A stretch of 64,000 bases of DNA. It comes from Symbiotaphrina buchneri. Lineage: Eukaryota; Ascomycota; Symbiotaphrinales; Symbiotaphrinaceae. Below the pieces are notes generated by a model that was not told the DNA's origin, made no database searches, and worked only from the letters and a program-made list of their open reading frames with translations. The position numbers and the translations under genes were made by a program. The first letter of the stretch is position 1. Each line of letters begins with the position of its first letter. Where the stretch lies: assembly GCA_001599915.1 (NCBI GenBank), contig BCIG01000015.1:62001-126000 (forward strand), in the 5' to 3' direction. Shown here one piece after another: positions 1-8,166 of the stretch.

Positions 1-1131
1 TTTTACGCTTGGTGCTGGGTTTGCTCAGAATTTTCATACACTGGTTATATGTCGGTTCTTTGCGGGTTTGTTCGGGAGTCCTCCTTTGGCTGTGGGTGCG
101 GGTACAATTGCAGACTTGTTCAGAGCGGATGAGCGGACTGCAGCGAGCGTGGCCTATATTTTGACACCGTTCCTCGGCCCTGCCTTAGGGTGAGTCCTGA
201 CTCTTGCCGTTGTCGAGTCTTTTTCAATACTGACTGTTGCAGCCCTATTATTGGCGGCTTCTGCGTCGAACATAAATCCTGGCGCTGGACACAATGGAGC
301 ATCCTGTTCTTCGCCGTGGTCGTCTATACGATCTCATTGGGAATGAAGGAAACATACAGCAAGACCCTTTTGACCGCACGCGCCAACCGTCTCGGTCTTC
401 CACTCCCACCAAAACCCGCTCCCCTCGAAGGACTCAAACTGCTAGTCACCATAACCCTCTTGCGGCCAATTACCATGCTTGCAACGGAGCCCATCGTCGC
501 GTTCCTCTCTCTCTACGTCGCGATCGCCTTTGCAACGCTTTACTCCTTCTTCGCCGCATTCCCGCTCGTATTTGCTCGCACATACAACTTCACCATCGCC
601 CAAACCGGGCTCACATTCCTCTCGATAGCCTTGGGATGCGTCCTCGCAACCTCCACCGTCCTTCTCCTCGACCGCTGCATATCCAAACCTCTAGCTCGGC
701 GCCAACCTCACCTCGCCCTCGCGCCCGAACATCGTCTGAACGCTGCGCTCCTTGCGTCTATCGGCTTGCCGACCGGCCTCTTCCTCTTCGCATGGACAGC
801 TCGACCAGATATCCATTGGATTGTACCGGTGATTGCGGCGGTGCCGTTTGCGTGGGGCTGTCTCTGCTTGTTCACGGCCGCGGCCGTGTACATGGTTGAT
901 GTGTACGAGGCGTTGAATGGCGCAAGCGCGTTGGCGGCAAATGGATTGCTGAGATACTTCTTTGGAGCAGCGTTTCCGCTGTTTACGGTCCAGATGTTCG
1001 AGAAGCTGGGAACAGGCTGGGCGGGGAGCCTGCTGGGGTTTTTGAGTGTCGCGCTTGTGCCCGTGCCTTGGGTTCTGTGGAAGTGGGGTCCGAGTGTCAG
1101 GGCCAGGAGTGCGTATGGAAAAGGCGAGTGA
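1..1131 (+). CDS. MFS multidrug/polyamine-type transporter, 3' part (5' end outside window)
   Basis: C-terminal part of a major facilitator superfamily transporter of the fungal DHA1 (TPO/fluconazole-resistance) kind, expected to export small molecules across the plasma membrane by proton antiport. Bases 2-189 are open, then comes a 53-nt intron (GTGAGT at 190, CAG ending at 242), then exon 243-1131 ending in TGA. About 358 residues are visible. The early piece GSPPLAVGAGTIADLF, followed by GPALGPIIGG across the splice junction, matches the antiporter motif of DHA1 proteins. Hydrophobic segments continue to the C terminus, with a hydrophilic central loop (residues rich in K/R and P) between the two halves. 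The substrate cannot be read from sequence. The family call is firm; the precise subfamily is inference. Confidence 0.88.
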
Positions 1132-1533
1132 CCGTGCACTTTGGTTCCTGGGCACGAGTACATGATTTCGATGTTTGCTTTATCCTGTTTACTAAATGAC
1201 CGACTATGACTTTATCTCTGTAACGACTCTGTGGTGGTAGCAAAAATCTCTATGTAGCTCTTGCAATATAAATACCATAACACCCAAGAGTGAACCACAT
1301 CTTCTATCGCAGTCCCAGTCCGACATATAAAAGTATGTATCTGCCATTATCAATTGAATCATAGCGAGTACCTCAACATCTTCCGAGCGCCTCGAGCATC
1401 CTGTCGCTGCACCCACCATACTTTCGGTCGCCGGCTGATGTCATCGGCCGGGAGTTATTAGCCGAAGAGGAGAGACCGGACAGCGCCCAATCTTTCCACC
1501 TCATGCATCGTCACCTCCTCTAAGCATCGAACA
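1132..1533. other. intergenic, no gene seen
   Basis: Short intergenic stretch between the transporter stop and CPD1. Open frames on the minus strand here are short and show no family features. It presumably holds the transporter 3' UTR and the CPD1 promoter. Confidence 0.5.
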
Positions 1534-2121
1534 ATGACATCGGAACTCGGGCCCCGTAAATACTCGCTCTGGCTATCCCCACAAGCCACCTTACCCATCA
1601 CTGGGCCACTGCGCGAAATCATCAAGACTCTCTCCGGCGACACTGCCCGGCTGGTCTCGCCATCAGCGCCCTTCGAGCCTCACATCACCATCACGTCCGG
1701 CATCCAGTCTCAAGACGCGCTCGACATTGCCAACATCGTCGCACCACTCGAAGCAGCGCTCTCGACGTCTCCGACGGCTTTTGCAACTAATCTTCATCTC
1801 AAGCTGCCAGCGCTGAAATTCGGCTCGGCGTTTTTTAAGAGGATCTACTTGCAGGTCGAGAAGACGGATGAGGTCGTTGCGTTGGTGAAGACGTGCTGTG
1901 AAGCTTTGGGTGTGGAGTTTAAGGTGGGAGAATATGATCCGCATCTCAGTCTGGCGTATAACGAGGGCGTGAGAGAGGGCACCGAGGAAAGTATTAAGCA
2001 ATTCGTTCAGGCTAAGGATGTTGTTGGAAAGGAGTTCACGGGCGGAGTGGTGAAGTTGGTGGATACGACGGATAGAGTGGAGACCTGGGCCAGTGTATGG
2101 GAGTTTGAATTGACGGGATAG
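1534..2121 (+). CDS. CPD1: 2',3'-cyclic-nucleotide 3'-phosphodiesterase (2H phosphoesterase)
   Basis: Intronless 195-residue protein of the 2H phosphoesterase superfamily, matching yeast Cpd1 in size and layout. It hydrolyses ADP-ribose 1'',2''-cyclic phosphate, a by-product of tRNA splicing, to the 1''-phosphate. Both catalytic HxT/Sx tetrads are present: HITI at residues 50-53 and HLSL at 137-140. The spacing of about 85 residues is right for this family. The first ATG of the frame is at 1534, directly after an in-frame non-coding stretch, and the protein starts with the usual short lead before YSLWLSP. No introns and no oddities. Family assignment is strong; the cellular role is taken from the yeast orthologue. 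Confidence 0.92.
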   Translation: MTSELGPRKYSLWLSPQATLPITGPLREIIKTLSGDTARLVSPSAPFEPHITITSGIQSQDALDIANIVAPLEAALSTSPTAFATNLHLKLPALKFGSAFFKRIYLQVEKTDEVVALVKTCCEALGVEFKVGEYDPHLSLAYNEGVREGTEESIKQFVQAKDVVGKEFTGGVVKLVDTTDRVETWASVWEFELTG

Positions 2122-2622
2122 GGACCTACTGATGCGAGAAGTCAGCGGCGGGGATATCCCGTCATTGGTAATATGATGGCTACAGGAACATGCAATATCT
2201 ATCGTGATATGTCTTGGCCTCTTATCAAAGTTGTGCTTCGAAACATATATATTTTCAGCGTCTGCTTGGTGTTGGTCTTGGTTGTTTCAAGTTTAGATCG
2301 CGAATCCCACCAAACCGTCAGCGTTTCAGACGGGCCACCAGTGTTCAAGCCCGATCCCGTACCCCTGCCCCTTACCCCTGGGTTTCAGCAAAATCGGCGC
2401 GAACCGTGAGTCTTGCGGCGCATGGCCGAGGCTTCCAAGGGTCCACTCTGCCAGATCCTTGCTTCGTTTCGCAGAGTTCAGAATATCTTCTCTTCTCATC
2501 GCAACAGCTCCTACCTTTCCTTTCCCACTCAAGTACAGGTCTCTGTCTTTCGTTCGCTCCTATCGAGATATCTGGATATCCGTTCTTTTCTACAATCGTT
2601 TGGTTTATTCTTCTTCCTGAAG
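2122..2622. other. polygalacturonase upstream region
   Basis: About 500 bases without a convincing gene. Overlapping plus and minus frames here lack codon structure or homology that I recognise. It probably contains the CPD1 3' end and the polygalacturonase promoter; I did not identify a specific regulator site. Confidence 0.45.
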
Positions 2623-4063
2623 ATGTATCAATCGCTGGCTCCCATTCTCTTCGCCACGCTGGCCGTCGCTTCATCTTCAACAAAAGCCAGCAATGCAGCA
2701 AAGGCCGCCGCAAGTGGTACCAGCTGCACTGTGACAGCCTACTCTGCCGTCTCATCTGCTGTGGCTTCCTGCACCGCAATTACTCTGGACGGCATCACTG
2801 TGCCGGCCGAAACGACTCTGGACTTGTCAGACCTGCAGGACGGGTCTACGGTTACTTTGCCGGTACCACTGTATGTATAAACCCTTCACGGGGATTCAGT
2901 AATTTGGCTGACATATGCTAGACATTTGAATTCGCTGCGTGGACCGGCGACCTTATCGAGATCAGCGGGGCGGATATCACTGTGACTGCTGCCCCCGGCG
3001 CTATCATTGATGGAAATGGTTCCGCGTGGTGGGACGGAGGCAGCAATGGGGGAGGAGACAAGTAAGTCAGACCATCATATTCCGCGAACAATGCTAAAAG
3101 AAAAATCGAATCCCAATAGACCGGACCACTTTATCGTACTCTCGAAACTCACCGGCAACTCCGTCGTCAAAGACTTGGTCATCCAGAATTGGCCTACGCA
3201 TTGCTTTGAAGTGACTGGCTGTGAAGGACTAGTCATGCAGAACATTACACTGGATAATAGTGCTGGTGATGCTCCGAATAGCAAGTCTGATGGAGATCCA
3301 GCTGCACACAAGTACGCAGTATCCATGAGCAAAAGTACTCGTGCTAACGTGGTTGCAGCACGGATGGCTTCGACATTTCGTCTTCCACAAACGTCTATTT
3401 CCACTCTCCCGTCATGTCACACCATATCTGACATCTCTACAGGTCACTCTTACGGACTCGACAATCCACAACCAAGACGACTGCGTCGCAATTACGTCTG
3501 GCGACAGTATTACTGTTTCGAATCTGTACTGTAACGGCGGCCATGGACTTAGCATCGGTAGTGTTGGTGGAAACTCCAACAACAATGTCACGAACATCAC
3601 TTTCCAGAACAGTCAAGTAGTCAACAGCCAGAACGGATGCAGGATCAAGACAAACTCCGGAACCAAGGGTTACATTGCCGGGTAAGTACCGCCACAACTT
3701 GAACAAATGGTTTGCTGACTGAAAGCAAGCATTACATACCAGAATATAAGCGTAAGATTCCAAGCCTCTTTCTCACTCGCGTGGCAGCTACTGACAGTCT
3801 CTTTCCAGCTCTCGAATATAAGCACGTACGGCATCGATGTCCAACAGGACTACTTGAACGGCGGTCCAACGGGCACGCCAACCAATGGCGTTGTCATTAC
3901 GGATCTGGTCGTCACAGATGTTACTGGCACTGTAGCATCCAGTGCTCAGGACTATTATATCCTCTGCGGAACGCAATGTTCCAACTTCTCCTTCTCGGGA
4001 GTCAGCGTGACTGGTGGGAAGAACAGTACTTGCAATATCGACGTAACGGGGCTTGACTGCTGA
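2623..4063 (+). CDS. secreted endo-polygalacturonase (GH28), seven exons, with a frame anomaly at the exon 1/2 junction
   Basis: Secreted pectin-degrading enzyme that cleaves alpha-1,4-galacturonan. Proposed exons: 2623-2874, 2922-3061, 3120-3311, 3359-3392, 3443-3681, 3730-3751 (a 22-nt microexon) and 3809-4063, giving 377 residues. The N terminus ([18 protein letters not shown]) is a signal peptide. GH28 catalytic blocks are complete: NTDGFD across the exon 3/4 joint, [13 protein letters not shown] and RIK. The C terminus has the expected YxLCG cysteine region. At the end of exon 1 the optimal donor GTATGT at 2871 would encode the family sequence F-A-G-T-T-T-F only if one more T were present in the TTT at 2856-2858. 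As written, the frame is kept only by the second donor GTATAA at 2875, which gives L-P-V-P-L-Y instead. The exon 4 donor (GTCTAT) is weak but gives the family sequence SSSTNVTLTDST. Confidence 0.88.
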
Positions 4064-4144
4064 GGTCGTCTCTATTGTACGAGTTACCTTGATAGCAGCA
4101 ACTTGTAGCGTTTACTACTACTAGCGAAGAATTCATGCTCAATT

Positions 4145-4621
4145 TCACTTCGCCGGGTCCTTAATCTCTCCAAACCCGCCCATCTTCTCCAACTCTCCAT
4201 CACTGCCCTCAATGCCCCCAAAAACCTCAAAATGCCTCACAATCCTCTTTGCATCCTCTGTGCCATCCGGTCCAAACTCCAACCACTTAATCTGCCTACT
4301 CTTATCCACCTTTCCATCCTTCCTCCTAAACGTGACCACCTCCACGCTTGCCACAATGCCGCGGTTCTCAATCATCCTCTCATACTCAATACTGATGCTA
4401 TCGCACAGCGCCATCAGCTCTAGCGTATGCTGTTTGAAGAGCTCGTGGGACTGGATCTCGCGGCTGAAATTGGCGATTAGGGAGGGAGAGTAGCAGGATG
4501 ACCAGTACCCCGTAGCGGAGGACACGGACGGGTTGGTGAAGATTAGTCGGTTGATTTCGAGGTATCGCGCGATGTAGTCGCAGCTGGTGTACGTCCCTGA
4601 GAGTTCCCCGGGGACTGCCAT
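4145..4621 (-). CDS. small hypothetical protein, possibly NTF2/SnoaL-like fold
   Basis: Single-exon 158-residue protein with a normal ATG at 4621. I do not recognise a named family. The alternation of short helices followed by strands such as VASVEVVTFRRKDG, IKWLEFGPDG and RIVRHFEVFGG, and the total length, resemble small NTF2-like (SnoaL-type) proteins common in fungal accessory regions; that is inference only. No signal peptide and no membrane segment. It lies tail-to-tail with the polygalacturonase gene, about 80 bases away, so the two share a short 3' region. Confidence 0.6.
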   Translation of the reverse strand: MAVPGELSGTYTSCDYIARYLEINRLIFTNPSVSSATGYWSSCYSPSLIANFSREIQSHELFKQHTLELMALCDSISIEYERMIENRGIVASVEVVTFRRKDGKVDKSRQIKWLEFGPDGTEDAKRIVRHFEVFGGIEGSDGELEKMGGFGEIKDPAK

Positions 4622-4892
4622 TGTGAACTAGTTTGAATATTTGTCTAGAATTTGTTCTTTTGTGTCGTGCATGCAGGGATCTACGTGCATTGCAGTATGA
4701 CGAGGGCGCAGTGAGGAAGGAGGTCAAGGAAGGTGGGAAGACCCCCAAAGTGGGGGAGATAAAGTGGATACCTGGCGAGCTGGGATAGCTTCCTTTGGGA
4801 TCAACATCTATTGAACTGGCAGTACGACCAGCCCCAAGGCTGACCTTCCGTTATTTTATATAATTTCCTCACTTGATAACAAATGAAATCGC

Positions 4893-5486
4893 TCAAAACA
4901 CCTCATAATGCGCATCCGTCAACTTGCCGCCATTAATATCCAACAAATCCTGCGGGCACGCACTACACGCCACCACCAGATCCATCTCGGCCCTCATCTC
5001 AATAAACTCACCCGGCTTCGTCACCGGCAGCTCAAAACTGACCTTCCCATCTTTCTGCACGGGGATATTCATAAACAGATTAAACGGACTCGGCGTAAAC
5101 GGGACCTTAATCCCCTGGCTTTCCAACGCCTTCTCCAAATTCTCCGCACAGCTGGCATGCCATCCCTGCACACCTAATTCCTTGTAGCGCCACGGGTCGC
5201 AGGCGGCGATCAGCGTGTCGTGGATCCCGGGCGTCGTGTCGGATGTGATGGTCAGCATTGGTGAGCGATGGGAGGAGGTGAGGGTGTGCCCGACTTTGGG
5301 CAGGATGGTTCCGATGGAGGCGCGCGTGTGCTGCATCGACAGGTATTCGAGCGGCGAGGAGGCGCTGAAGGCGAAGAAGTCCACCACTTGGCTGCCGTGG
5401 GTGTTGATGATGCGAACGGTTTGCCCCGCGGAGACGGGGAAGGCGACGCCGGAGCGTGCAGGGATGGTGCCTTTTGCGGGGGACAT
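4893..5486 (-). CDS. DUF1989 / urea-carboxylase-associated family protein
   Basis: 197-residue single-exon protein. The frame stays open upstream to 5585, but the start used here is the ATG at 5486 (MSPAKGT), which begins the conserved domain. The core matches the DUF1989 (urea carboxylase-associated) family: a cupin-like strand region with RIINTHGSQVVDFFAF near the N terminus, TSDTTPGIHDTLIAACDP in the middle, and the C-terminal cysteine-containing segment CSACPQDLLDING. Bacterial relatives sit beside urea carboxylase; in fungi the reaction is unknown. No urea-metabolism neighbour is visible here. Intact, with no codon-level oddity seen. Confidence 0.82.
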   Translation of the reverse strand: MSPAKGTIPARSGVAFPVSAGQTVRIINTHGSQVVDFFAFSASSPLEYLSMQHTRASIGTILPKVGHTLTSSHRSPMLTITSDTTPGIHDTLIAACDPWRYKELGVQGWHASCAENLEKALESQGIKVPFTPSPFNLFMNIPVQKDGKVSFELPVTKPGEFIEMRAEMDLVVACSACPQDLLDINGGKLTDAHYEVF

Positions 5487-5975
5487 TGTACTGCAACCCT
5501 TTCTTTGCGGTGATAGCCCTTGAACCAGCGCGTCGAACCAACTCTTTTGAAGGTTTCGTGGGGACAAGATCACCAGCAAGCACACGCGGGACTCTCAGTG
5601 AGGCCGGCGCTGTTCGGTGGGGCTGAGGTTCGGCGGTCCTCGTCGGCTCGATAAGGAAACGCCGACGAGAACTGTCAACACTATGACACAGAGAATGCTA
5701 TGCTTACAACTTACATCCGAGCCCCGCAAGGTTTACTTGGTATTTGCGGTCAAAGGGGTCTGATTTACAAGGTAAGATGACTGAGTGACGGATCTTTGAG
5801 CCCCCTGCGATTGATTGAAAAGGATGTTTTGGCTGGCCGAAAGCTGCCCGGATCCAATCCACCTATCAGTATCCCAGTCATTCGGGCGTCCCATCCATAA
5901 ACATCAGAACTGACATTGCAAAACCCGAGCCTCCAATGGCCATCCGGCATCCAGGCTGCCAATCTCGAGTTTCTC
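5487..5975. other. intergenic, no supported gene
   Basis: Between the DUF1989 start and the downstream copy of the duplicated segment. A minus-strand frame covers 5765-6199, but its upstream half is the duplicated segment in a shadow frame and its tail has no recognisable features. Confidence 0.4.
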
Positions 5976-6018
5976 TCATTGATTGCAACCGCCCCCATCA
6001 CCATCACGGCCAGCAGGT

Positions 6019-6619
6019 ACGTTCGGAGGAGCGGTCGGGGCGGAACCAAGGCTGGTGCCGCTGTTGGAGGCGGGGGCACTCGAATTCTGTAGTCCCTGCT
6101 CCGGCCACGGCACAAATCGGTGCCCATCCCACGCATATCTTGTTGCCACCGCAGCTCCTCTGATCTTCGGCCCCGTAGGTGCATTTGGAGGTGGTGCATT
6201 AGAACTGTCCGTCACAGTCCTCGGCCGACTGAAAACCCCGTATTCTTGTGGCGTTGCAGACCTCTGACTTCCTGATGGACTAGCATCAGTATAATGCGGA
6301 TCACCACTTTCACTATTCCCACTCTCCTCATGCTACTCAACGTTACCCGGGTGTTCGAAGGAGCGGCCGGGCTGGAACCAAGGCTTGGAGAGGCGACAGC
6401 AGTCGGAACCTGCAGTCCCTGCCACAGCGAAAATTGATTCCCATGCAACTGTCTCGTTCCGACCACAGCTCCTCTGATCTTCGGTCCTGTAGGTGCATTG
6501 GGAGATGCATTAGAACCGTCCGTCTCAGTCCTCGCTCGACTGAAAACCCCATATCGTTGTGGCGTTGCGGACCCCTGACTCCCTGATGGACTGGTATCAG
6601 TATAATGCGGATCACCACT
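6019..6619 (-). repeat. tandem duplication of about 270-290 bp (copies about 6349-6619 and 6019-6308)
   Basis: Two neighbouring copies read on the minus strand begin with the same sequence (AGTGGTGATCCGCATTATAC) and run in parallel to the proline/alanine-rich end. By eye they are roughly 80 percent identical, with small indels. Copy 1 encodes SGDPHYTDTSPSGSQ and NAPTGPKIRGAVV; copy 2 encodes SGDPHYTDASPSGSQ and NAPTGPKIRGAAV, ending at a stop at 5976-5978. The joint between them shifts the frame; the only GT..AG pair that would restore it spans 23 nt, too short for an intron. The copies are shorter than the size usually needed to trigger RIP in ascomycetes, consistent with their survival. Confidence 0.8.
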
Positions 6620-7153
6620 CTCACTGCCCTTCTGCGGAGTCCTCTCCCGGGTAATGATGGTGCGCTCCCTCGTGTCCAGTTCTCTCTCGTCGCCCTGCTG
6701 AGAGCTCTTCTCCTGCGTCTGGATCAAGCGCTCCCTCCTATCCAGTTCCCTCTCCCGCTTGTAAATCTCCAACTCCCGTCTGACTAGGACGACTTCCTTT
6801 TCCCTGTTTTCAAGCTCCCTCTCTCTCAGGGCCAACTCCAGCTCCCGCCTGGTCATCTCAGTGTCCCGTCCGATATCCGCGCGCATGCTCTGTGGTTGGA
6901 CAACAAGCCGGGTCTCGTGCTGGAGTCCCTGCTCCCTTCCCTGCTCCCTTCCCCGCTCCCTTCCCCGCTCTCTCTTCCTCTGCTCCTCCGCTCTCCACTT
7001 CTGGCGACGCCGCTGAGCTGCCCGTTTCAGTGTGTTCCTGTGGGCACGGCTGTCGTTGTCAACGCCAGCCATCTTCAATAACGTGGAAATCTTTTGAGCG
7101 GATGGAAGAACTCCAGCGACGTTCCGATTAGAGAGAAAGTTTTGTTGTGGCAT
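6212..7153 (-). CDS. charged coiled-coil protein with bZIP-like basic N terminus; C-terminal segment tandemly duplicated
   Basis: Frame with first ATG at 7153 (an alternative is the ATG at 7072, MAGVDND). The N-terminal third contains a basic stretch (RAAQRRRQKWRAEEQRKRER) that resembles a fungal bZIP basic region, though no clear leucine zipper follows. Then come Arg/Glu repeats (RERGREQG, RERELE, RRELEI) predicted to form a long charged helix. The C-terminal part (SGDPHYTD, GVFSRAR, NAPTGPKIRGA) is repeated downstream at 6019-6308, but in a different frame. As read here the protein runs off the end of the first copy and stops at 6212 in shadow sequence. Short GC-rich direct repeats around 6930-6990 encode the REQG units. 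Function unknown; the protein may be a decaying transcription-factor-like gene. Confidence 0.5.
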   Translation of the reverse strand: MPQQNFLSNRNVAGVLPSAQKISTLLKMAGVDNDSRAHRNTLKRAAQRRRQKWRAEEQRKRERGRERGREQGREQGLQHETRLVVQPQSMRADIGRDTEMTRRELELALRERELENREKEVVLVRRELEIYKRERELDRRERLIQTQEKSSQQGDERELDTRERTIITRERTPQKGSESGDPHYTDTSPSGSQGSATPQRYGVFSRARTETDGSNASPNAPTGPKIRGAVVGTRQLHGNQFSLWQGLQVPTAVASPSLGSSPAAPSNTRVTLSSMRRVGIVKVVIRIILMLVHQEVRGLQRHKNTGFSVGRGL

Positions 7154-7444
7154 TCTCAGTGACGGATGCTTGGAGGAGAAGAGGGAAAGAAGCAGAAAGT
7201 GAGGGGGGGCAAACTTTGTTCTGCCTGTAGGAGGTGAGGCAGTGAATGGAGACAAAGAAAGGTATTTGGCGAGGGAACGTTCTGTTATGTTCCTTCAGTT
7301 TCAGGTACAAGAAGAGTAAAGAAGATAACAGATTTACAATCTTCATCCAGGCAAATTACGGGACGATTCCAACTGATATGACTAGCCAGTCGCTCTCTAT
7401 TTCAATTATAAAATAGATCTCCTACTGAACGCTCACCCCAGCAT

Positions 7445-7745
7445 TCACCAAGATCGATCCTTCCTCCACGTCCAAATATTCATCCCAATCTTCTCACCCT
7501 CCGTAACAGGCAACCCCGCATGGAGATTATCCTCCCGCCCCCTTCCATCCATAAAGACATTCTGCCAAAAAATCGCATTCCCCTCAATCGGTTTGAACGT
7601 AATCCCATGTTCCTCAGGCTGCTCGCAATCCACGAATTCACACCAGCGGTCATCCCATCCGGGCATCAGCCGCGCATAAAAACCGAGAGATGTCGTAAGA
7701 AAGGGGACAGCCGCTCCAAGCAGCCAATTGTGCGAAAACCAAGAT
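7445..7745 (-). pseudogene. prolyl 4-hydroxylase (2OG-Fe(II) dioxygenase) 3' relic
   Basis: The minus frame reads LTTSLGFYARLMPGWDDRW, then EEHGITFKPIEGNAIFWQN, then LHAGLPVTEGEKIGMNIWTW and a stop at 7445. This is the C-terminal end of a fungal P4Hc-type prolyl 4-hydroxylase: the second iron-binding His lies in LHAGLPV, and the 2-oxoglutarate-binding basic residue in GEKIG. Nothing upstream up to 8166 supplies the rest of the catalytic domain (the HxD pair and N-terminal half are absent), and the flanking minus frames are broken. It reads as a 5'-truncated remnant. It could instead be a final exon whose upstream exons I failed to find, but the sequence upstream soon enters the 3' side of the fusion gene. 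Confidence 0.7.
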
Positions 7746-8073
7746 CGTAAGTAATAGAGATATCAGGAAACGAGGGTCGGTTCGATCCACGCTGCCGCTG
7801 CCCACAACCCCTTTGCTCCACCCCTTTTCAGGGCCGAAGTCACGTACTATCCTCAGCAAATAACCTTTATTTACACCAATAAGCTCTCCTGTCACAACCA
7901 GTAGGAGTGATGGTGCAGTGGTCTAACTGACGTGAGAAGCTATTACCCCAAACGGGGCCGAAGTAATCACTATCCGCAGTTCCCACAGATCCATTCAAAT
8001 TCTCCGAAAGCGTGATTGGGAGTTTCATCTCCTGATGTAAAACCCCCTACCCGGGGATTTTCATAGGGTGTCC

Positions 8074-8096
8074 TGACCTCGTGACTCACGAGGTCA
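8074..8096. repeat. perfect 10-bp inverted repeat with 3-nt spacer
   Basis: TGACCTCGTG at 8074-8083, spacer ACT, then its exact reverse complement CACGAGGTCA at 8087-8096. It lies about 70 bases beyond the end of the fusion gene frame (minus strand). In RNA it would form a hairpin near the 3' end; in DNA it could be a dimeric factor site. Role unknown. Confidence 0.6.
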
Positions 8097-8166
8097 CGGC
8101 CCGAACTTTTTGCCTCTTTGAAGGCCTACATCAATGTTCATAACCATTCTTGTCATTCGATCTAAA

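Noticed and set aside
3393-3442. A 32-nt intron (3411-3442) in the polygalacturonase keeping VYFHSP
   Set aside because: Too short for these genes. The 50-nt choice with donor at 3393 gives the GH28 sequence STNVTLTDST.
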